A DNA stretch of 64,000 bases from the NCBI GenBank assembly GCA_964019335.1, contig OZ025675.1, positions 376,501-440,500 on the forward strand, given 5' to 3'. Under the pieces are notes generated by a model, which was not told the DNA's origin, did not search any database, and was given only the letters and a program-made list of their open reading frames with translations. This document shows positions 58,409 to 64,000 of the stretch, in pieces. The stretch is from Diplonema japonicum. Taxonomy: Eukaryota > Euglenozoa > Diplonemea > Diplonemida > Diplonemidae. A program made the translations under genes and the position numbers. Numbering within the stretch: the first letter of the stretch is position 1; every line of letters begins with the position of its first letter.

Positions 58409-60160
58409 CCATCTACCAACGAGCGTCTATAAAAAGACGATTTGAAAAAAAATCTTTTACGCAAAGGGCTTTCAATGCAATACGGCCCGGCCCTTTCTTG
58501 CCGGCGGGGTCCTGCGCGGAAAATATGAAAATATAAACTAAATGCTGCCCTAACTTAACAAGAAAATGAAAAAATGAAAAAAAACGCCAGCCCAAATTTA
58601 CCCTTAAAAATCACTTCAAAAAAAAGGCGCCCGGAAAGAGGGCCGGAAGAGGACATTATGAGTGATGGCAGCACTGATGGCTCATCCCTATTATGCAATT
58701 TTGATACAAAGATTCTGATACGAATTCGACCGATTCCGAGTCACAGCAGGGTGATTGGACGGCAAAGCCGGTTTCGTGAAGATCGGAATCCTTGTGGACC
58801 CTGTTTTGACATCAAAGGCTCAACGCCATACCATATATTCTCCAAATGCTCGTCCCAAACGCGAACAATGTGGCAAATGCGGCTAAAAAAGGTGTCTCCC
58901 TGGATCTCGATGCTGCTTCTCTGCGTACCTTCCTAGATGTCCTTCTGTCGATGGACTTGGATATCATGCCAGATTATTCTGATTACTGGTGCACAGGCTC
59001 CACGCCTCTCAACTACACCCCTGGGTACGCCACCGTCATGTCAAGAGACCGCTTTTTGACTATTCTGGGAAATCTGTGTTTCCACAGCGAAACAAACAAG
59101 CGTGCTGACTTCTACCTATCGCAAAGGCCTCCCGGAGATCATGGATGCCCCAAGAAGCGAGGCCGCATGCCCAAGGACGCGCATCCCGTGGGGACACCCA
59201 GTTCCACCAGCACGCGAGCATCCTTTGCACCACAACGTGGCATGACATCATGCCTGTGTGCTTTCTATCGACGTTGGATGTTCCGGTGAAGTCGAATTTG
59301 ACGTGTCGGCCAAAAGAGAATGAAAGCCGGAAAGGACATCCCGCGCATATTTACAACACCACAATGGGCGGAACCGACGCTGGGTGATGCTGTGACAAAA
59401 CGCCATAAACGCACCCTTATGACTTAAAAGTGGCCCCTAAAAGTATTTTTGTACTTGTTAGGTAAATCTCTGGCGAATGCTTGGCGTGTTTGGAAAGAAG
59501 CCTTGCCCCCTAACGCCCTGAGTACGAACGACAGTGGATTTACGCCTTTCAAAGAGGCAGTCATCGAAGGGCTACTAGGGAGGCAGTCTAAACAACAGAT
59601 AAAGTCAACTACAGAGCAGGCTGCCCCAATACCATGCCCCGAAACACAGAACGAGTGCTCTGAGACCCCAATGCGCCGTGACAGTACCTTCTGGGACCAT
59701 TTCCCCGAAAAAGTAGTGCAACGTGCGGTGCAAGCATTGTAAGTCGAAAAGACCCCTATTTCAGTGTTCAGCCTGCTTGGTACAACTTTGTGTGACTCCG
59801 TGCTTCAAAGACTACCACCTTGCCGGGGATACCCCCCAGAAACCCCTCCCGGGGTCAAAAAAGAAGTCCCCCAGCCCTGGGGCATACGAACCGCGTCAAG
59901 AAGGCCTTAAATAGCTTTTTATAGAATTTTACAGTCGATTTTTTTTGACTTGTTTTTTGTACCCCCTCTCGGGCACTTCAGGAACGATATTTTTGACAAT
60001 GTTGTGGGGGTGGACCCTGCTGTGGGCACCCTCTCTCTAGAATTGGGACATCTGGAGGCATTTCCGGGGGCATATAGCCCCGGCATTGCGCTAGAATAGC
60101 TTTTTTTGAAGTTTTGAAAATTTACCCCCTGGTGGGCAAAAATGGTCCGTTGGTAGATGG
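58409..60160 (+). mobile_element. piggyBac-like transposon, catalytic core deleted (element 2)
   Basis: Perfect 13-bp ends CCATCTACCAACG and CGTTGGTAGATGG are flanked by TTAA at 58405 and 60161, the hallmark of piggyBac. The plus strand carries an N-terminal transposase part at 58846-59230 (LDAASLRTFLDVLLSMDLDI, DYSDYW, MSRDRFLTILGNLCFHSETN). Then, after the central part with the catalytic Asp residues is lost, 59250-59387 has HDIMPVCFLSTLDVP and HIYNTTMGGTDAG. 59449-59742 continues the C-terminal region, and 59723-59914 is the Cys-rich zinc domain RCKHCKSKRPLFQCSACLVQ, LCVTPCFKDYH. Stops and frame changes are present. It is a non-autonomous relic whose ends might still be mobilised in trans. 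Confidence 0.85.
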
Positions 60161-60263
60161 TTAAATATTAATAATATTAATATGTGGCGTAAGTTTCTAT
60201 GTACCAAGCCCCCCCCCCATCACCCGATCTATTTTCTTACCGCGCTGGCCTTTTTTTCTGTAT
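60161..60263. repeat. 3' flank shared by array copies 9 and 10
   Basis: CATCACCCGATCTATTTTCT, TACCGCGCTGGCCT and TGTATTCAGTACACCTGCAG are found both here and at 55397-55455. The duplication therefore includes sequence beyond the stop codon. Confidence 0.6.
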
Positions 60264-62108
60264 TCAGTACACCTGCAGGCGAGTGTCAACAGGTACTTGT
60301 TTAGTTATAAGATCAACCAAGAGAGTGACAAGAGGTTCGTTAGCATAGATGCTCAGCTTTTCAATAGCATCTTGTTTGGTTTTACCGGAGTGGTAGCAAG
60401 CTCCTTGCAGGTACAGCTTCGCTGCCTCGTTGTACCTCACCCAGTGCTTCGCCCGAGACTCGTCCAGTGCGTACATCCACTCCTTGTCCTCTGCCTCTCC
60501 CTGTCCTATTAGATCAGAATCGAAGGGGACCGCATCGTCGAAGGATGCAGGGCTTCCTTCACCAGAGGATATAAGTCGGGGGGTCAGCGTGCCTACCTTG
60601 TCTACTACTGCCTCCCATAACATTGCTTCTTTTTGTATGTCGTGCTTCACAAAGGTGACCGCTTTGAGGATGATGCGCATTTCCTGTGTGACAGAGGCGT
60701 CCATGTAGGCAGCAGTGTTGCACACAACCCCAATGCCCCACTCCGCACCGAGCCTCTCGTACACAGATGACAGGACGGATGCGTGCCCGAAGATGCTGAA
60801 CCGCCTCACCTCCTCGTTCCCAAAATCCCCAACCAGAACCTTCCCACCGCACACGGCCACGTTCACTTCCATTCCTTCGTCAAGCTTTCCTTGTCTCAGT
60901 GTGGTTGCTGTCTTCACCGCCGCCACTGCGTGTTGGACGCATTTTCTCGATGCGTTGAACGAGGCGTGCACGTGGTCCCCGACGAACAGGTCCAGCATCC
61001 CCTTCTGTGCACGAACAGCGTGCAGTGCGAACCCGATCACCTTCGCGTGGAGGCGGCTGAACTCAACAGGTCCTGCCTCTGCTAACGGAATTGACTTTTT
61101 CATGTTCATCACCAGCATCGTCGCCCTTGTGGCTGCCATGACGTGGAGCCCTACAGAGCACTCCGATGCGGGTGGGATGTGAGTCATGTATTCAGATAGC
61201 TCGCTTCTGCTTCTGACACTTCGAGTGTTGCTGTCCTCTAGATCATTGTCACCCCGAAAGCAGGACTGCGGGAGGAAGGGACGGTACGAACGCAGGTTGA
61301 TGAGGATTGCGTGAAGGGCCTCGTGAAGCCTGTCGGGAAGCTCTTCGTGGCTTCCCTCACGGGACTGCTCGAGAGCGTCAGCAGCCTCTTCAAGCTTGAA
61401 CCCTGCAAGGAAGGAGGCCACGTCGCGTGCTGCAAGAACACCCAGTTCCAACTTCCGCTTTTCAGCGAGAACCTCGTTGGCGAAACCCCTTGTGAAGTAG
61501 AAATCAAGGAGGAAAACGGTCATCATTATTATACATGTCACTATCATGGTAGGAACGCCCCGCTTGCAAGGAAGGCTGCTGCACAAGCAAACGTGGTCGT
61601 GTCTAAACTTATGATCACCGTTGAAGTTTCCATCACCGATGTCAAGAAGGCCGAATCGAGTGGCCTCTTCGAGGCTGGTGAGGAGGAGCCAGAGGCAGAG
61701 GGTGGTGACGACAATGATGGAGGACCTTGACCTGATCCTGCATACGAGGAACACATCGATGATAGGCACGCTAAGAGGCCACAGTCTTGGAAGCATGGCT
61801 CCAAAATTATTGAAATCGGCCAATATGACGCAGAATATATCTATGTAGCCTATGAGTTCGATGAAGGTGTCGGAGGGCTTCTTTTTTATGAACAACCACA
61901 CAAGAGCGAAAATATTAGTTGTGGTGCACAGGTACGCTGCTGTTCTAGCTGTGATGAAGCTAACTGACGACAAGGCTGCTAAGCCCATAATGCACGTTGA
62001 GAAAAGAAACCATAAAAGAACTGTCTTGCGTTTCGCCATTACTTCATCGTCGTCGGGGAGGGCGAGCTTGCTGATTAGCCACTTGTGGAGATAAGTGAGC
62101 ATATCCAT
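60264..62108 (-). CDS. Membrane pseudo-adenylate cyclase (array copy 10)
   Basis: The protein has 614 residues and starts MDMLTYLHKWLISKLALPDDDEV. Six membrane segments, CLCSSLPCKR, and a linker helix with EAADALEQSREGSHEELPDR are present. The usual NLRSYKPYLPQS is NLRSYRPFLPQS. The linker is SNTRSVRSRSELSEY, with fewer Gln than siblings. The degenerate domain has LVMNMKKSIPLAEAGPVEF, FVGDHVHASFNASRKC and GDFGNEEVRRFSIFGHASVL. It is predicted non-catalytic. The C-terminus has EWMYALDESRAKHWVRYNEAA and ends QVY. The 3' part is nearly identical to copy 9 and the 5' part is the most divergent of the array. An alternative start is the Met two codons downstream. A CTTCACAATATAG leader signal lies about 24 nt upstream. 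Confidence 0.82.
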   Translation of the reverse strand: MDMLTYLHKWLISKLALPDDDEVMAKRKTVLLWFLFSTCIMGLAALSSVSFITARTAAYLCTTTNIFALVWLFIKKKPSDTFIELIGYIDIFCVILADFNNFGAMLPRLWPLSVPIIDVFLVCRIRSRSSIIVVTTLCLWLLLTSLEEATRFGLLDIGDGNFNGDHKFRHDHVCLCSSLPCKRGVPTMIVTCIIMMTVFLLDFYFTRGFANEVLAEKRKLELGVLAARDVASFLAGFKLEEAADALEQSREGSHEELPDRLHEALHAILINLRSYRPFLPQSCFRGDNDLEDSNTRSVRSRSELSEYMTHIPPASECSVGLHVMAATRATMLVMNMKKSIPLAEAGPVEFSRLHAKVIGFALHAVRAQKGMLDLFVGDHVHASFNASRKCVQHAVAAVKTATTLRQGKLDEGMEVNVAVCGGKVLVGDFGNEEVRRFSIFGHASVLSSVYERLGAEWGIGVVCNTAAYMDASVTQEMRIILKAVTFVKHDIQKEAMLWEAVVDKVGTLTPRLISSGEGSPASFDDAVPFDSDLIGQGEAEDKEWMYALDESRAKHWVRYNEAAKLYLQGACYHSGKTKQDAIEKLSIYANEPLVTLLVDLITKQVPVDTRLQVY

Positions 62109-62574
62109 ATTCGCCCCCTTAAGGGGGCCTATATTGTGAAGTTTATTAAAATATTTTGTGGGTGAAAAAAAAAAAAAAAAAAAAAAGAAGAAGAGAAGAA
62201 AATATTCAGAAAGAAAAAAAAAGGGGGGGGAGAGGGGGGTTTTTTTTTCTTTTCTTTTTTATTTATTTTTTTATTCTTCTTCTTCTTTTTGGAGTTAGTA
62301 GTTTTTTTTTTTTTTTTTTTTCTGTGTTGGGAAGTGAGTGAGGAAAGAATAGAACGAAAAGAAGAAAAAAAAAAAAGAGAGACAAAAAAAAAAAGAATGT
62401 AAAAAAAAAAAAGACACGCGAAAAAAAAAAACGACGTATTCTTCTTTCTTTCATCTTCTTTTTTTTTTCTTTTTTCTTTTTTTTTTTTTTTTTTTTCGAG
62501 CGTAAGTTTTTTTTTTTTCTTTCTCTTTTATTTCCTTTTCCCCTTAAAAAAAAAGAGAAAAAAAAAAAAAAACA
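62109..62574. other. Homopolymer spacer
   Basis: A and T tracts throughout. A CCCCCTTAAGGGGG palindrome sits just upstream of array copy 10 at 62116-62129. No gene is supported. Confidence 0.45.
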
Positions 62575-62842
62575 CTGTAAAATGAAAAAGAAATCTGGAA
62601 GAGAAAGATATCCGGGCGTTTTTTTTCGTGAGGGTTATGGAAAGCACACTATCTTCAAGAAGGGTTTGCGCTGTGGCAACTCTCAACTACCATGGATGGG
62701 GTCATCAGGCCAGAAAGGGAGGAATACAACTCCGTTGTACCCAAACCTTGAGGGAATCCGGAGAAAGAATCCGGACTTTTTTCGTCATTCCGGGAGTTTG
62801 TCACTCCGGCAAATTTCTCTTCCGGCACTTTTTCGCTTACAG
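62575..62842. mobile_element. Short pogo-like non-autonomous element (copy 4)
   Basis: CTGTAAAATGAAAAAG and CTTTTTCGCTTACAG are inverted ends. Subterminal TCCGGGAGTTTGTCACTCCG and GGAATCCGGAGAAAGAATCC modules resemble those of 48301-49955. At 268 bp there is no transposase. Confidence 0.55.
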
Positions 62843-63861
62843 TTTAAATCGCCGATGATGTTTCAGATTTGAATTCAAAAAAAAAAAAAAAAAAAAACTT
62901 GGAAATCGAGTAAAGCCACAGTGGCGTGGGTGTGCGACACGCGACAAATATTCTCGGTGCGAAAAAAAAAAAAAAAAAAAGAAAAAAGATTCTTTTTTTT
63001 CTTTAGTTAAGCTGCACTTGAATACACAAAATCTTCTCGTTTCGTTGTTTGGAAAAAAAAAGGGGGGGTCTTGCTGCCTTCGCTCACGCTAGATCTCTCC
63101 CCCATTGAAAAAAAAGAAAGGGGGAAAGGCAAGAGGGGTGGTAGAAAAAAAAAAAGATTTTCGTTTTTTTTTCCCATATCTAGCGCTTTGTCGTTTCTTT
63201 TGTTTTTGTTTAAAGCGACACGTCACCAATGTTTTCTTTCTTTTTTTCTCTTGAGAGGTGTTTTTTTTTTGTGTTTTTTTTTGTTGTCTGGGAAGAGAGA
63301 GAGAGGCAGAGAATGGCAGGTGAGAAGATTATATCACGGGAAAAAAAAAAAGAGAGAGAAAAAAAGGCGATTTCTTTCTTTTTTTTTTTCTTTCTCCCAT
63401 ATGTTTGCAACCTAAAATCGGGTCCAGCAATAATCATTTTTTCCAAGCCAAATCTTCCCCTATGAAAAAGTAATCCTAAAATCCCAAGGAAGCTTTTTAG
63501 CTGCAAGGTACGTTCTAAGCAGGAAAAAGAAAGCTGCCTCCAATAACTCATTCAAAGTTTGTATTCTTGTTCCAGCACACGGTACAAATACTGAGCTAAG
63601 TACTGCATGCCACTACTACTCTTTCTTTTGTTCTTACAAGAAACTGCAGCACTTCTTAACCCTTAAACGCCCAATTGCTTCTGTAGGAACAGTTAAGAGG
63701 TGTAATTGTTCTCTGGTCACCCAGACCAAAGCTCCGGATCGGTTTTCTTTGCTATTTGTATCAAATTTCTTTTTTTTTGCAGCACACAACGGGCATCCTT
63801 TTTGGCCTGCAAATGTTCATATGGGTTATATCTACCTATTTGCCTCAATTCTCTTTGAGAA
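62843..63861. other. Spacer, no gene recognised
   Basis: A and T tracts to about 63400, then balanced sequence 63410-63860 without a recognisable domain on either strand. Confidence 0.4.
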
Positions 63862-63908
63862 GATGAGAACAAGGGGGCGTCTCACAAAGACTTCCTTTAA
63901 CTCATATA
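63862..63908 (+). mobile_element. LINE-B 3' tail fragment on the plus strand
   Basis: GATGAGAACAAGGGGGCGTC and CACAAAGACTTCCTTTAACT followed by CATATAC. This is the only copy of this tail in forward orientation here. Confidence 0.7.
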
Positions 63909-64000
63909 CTCTTTTTCTTTTTTATTTACCAGGACCACGATGACGATGTAGCCATGGGTACCCCCTATTCTGGATTTAAAGCTGTGAAGGTTTTTGCTCG

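Noticed and set aside
1-64000. tRNA, rRNA, spliced-leader RNA genes or CRISPR arrays
   Set aside because: No cloverleaf-like GTTCGA context, rRNA core motif or regularly spaced repeat was found by eye. A tRNAscan-SE or Infernal run would settle this.

Overview
This window is nuclear DNA of a eukaryote, most likely a free-living protist. It holds intron-free protein genes widely spaced in A/T-rich sequence packed with homopolymer tracts, APE-type non-LTR retrotransposons (LINEs), piggyBac and pogo-like DNA transposons, and many short inverted-repeat elements. I see no rRNA, tRNA, CRISPR array or prokaryotic operon. The organism is not named by any single feature. Euglenozoa is possible, because the genes are head-to-tail and intron-free, pyrimidine tract plus CAG signals lie just upstream of several start codons, and the catalytic cyclase has a YEVKT-GD / YDYFG signature resembling kinetoplastid and fungal enzymes. 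This is inference, not proof.

The backbone of the window is a head-to-tail array of ten related membrane proteins, all on the minus strand (2631-4769, 8497-10335, 14374-16173, 20924-22768, 23669-25468, 28440-30281, 40579-42387, 53022-54887, 55443-57280, 60264-62108). All share a short cytosolic N-terminus, about six membrane segments, a helical linker and class III nucleotide-cyclase-type domains. The first (2631-4769) carries a complete adenylate-cyclase catalytic domain followed by a second, degenerate cyclase-like domain. The other nine have only a degenerate domain that has lost the first metal-binding Asp, the adenine-specifying Lys and the transition-state Asn/Arg, so they look like pseudocyclases. 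Eight of these nine are open. The copy at 55443-57280 is a pseudogene and a mosaic of its two neighbours.

The spacers are graveyards of mobile DNA. At the left edge (1-1790, minus) is the 5' part of a LINE-like element with an OTU protease domain. A long LINE ORF (endonuclease, reverse transcriptase, zinc knuckle) lies at 31187-35128, with 5'-truncated relatives at 6304-6824, 13435-13820, 13955-14225, 35638-36809, 37130-39080 and 46705-47662. Isolated LINE 3' tails are scattered through the window. A piggyBac element with 13-bp inverted repeats and TTAA duplications (58409-60160) has lost its catalytic core, and another degenerate piggyBac lies around 18690-19660. A pogo-like family (ends CTGTAAAAC, TA target) is present at 26779-27870, 48301-49955, 55057-55290 and 62575-62842. 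At least five further families of small palindromic or dispersed elements recur.

Functionally, the one intact cyclase would make cAMP at a membrane. The pseudocyclases may be sensors, partners or decoys in the same signalling system. Repeat-rich spacers and high identity between copies suggest that unequal exchange and gene conversion built the array.
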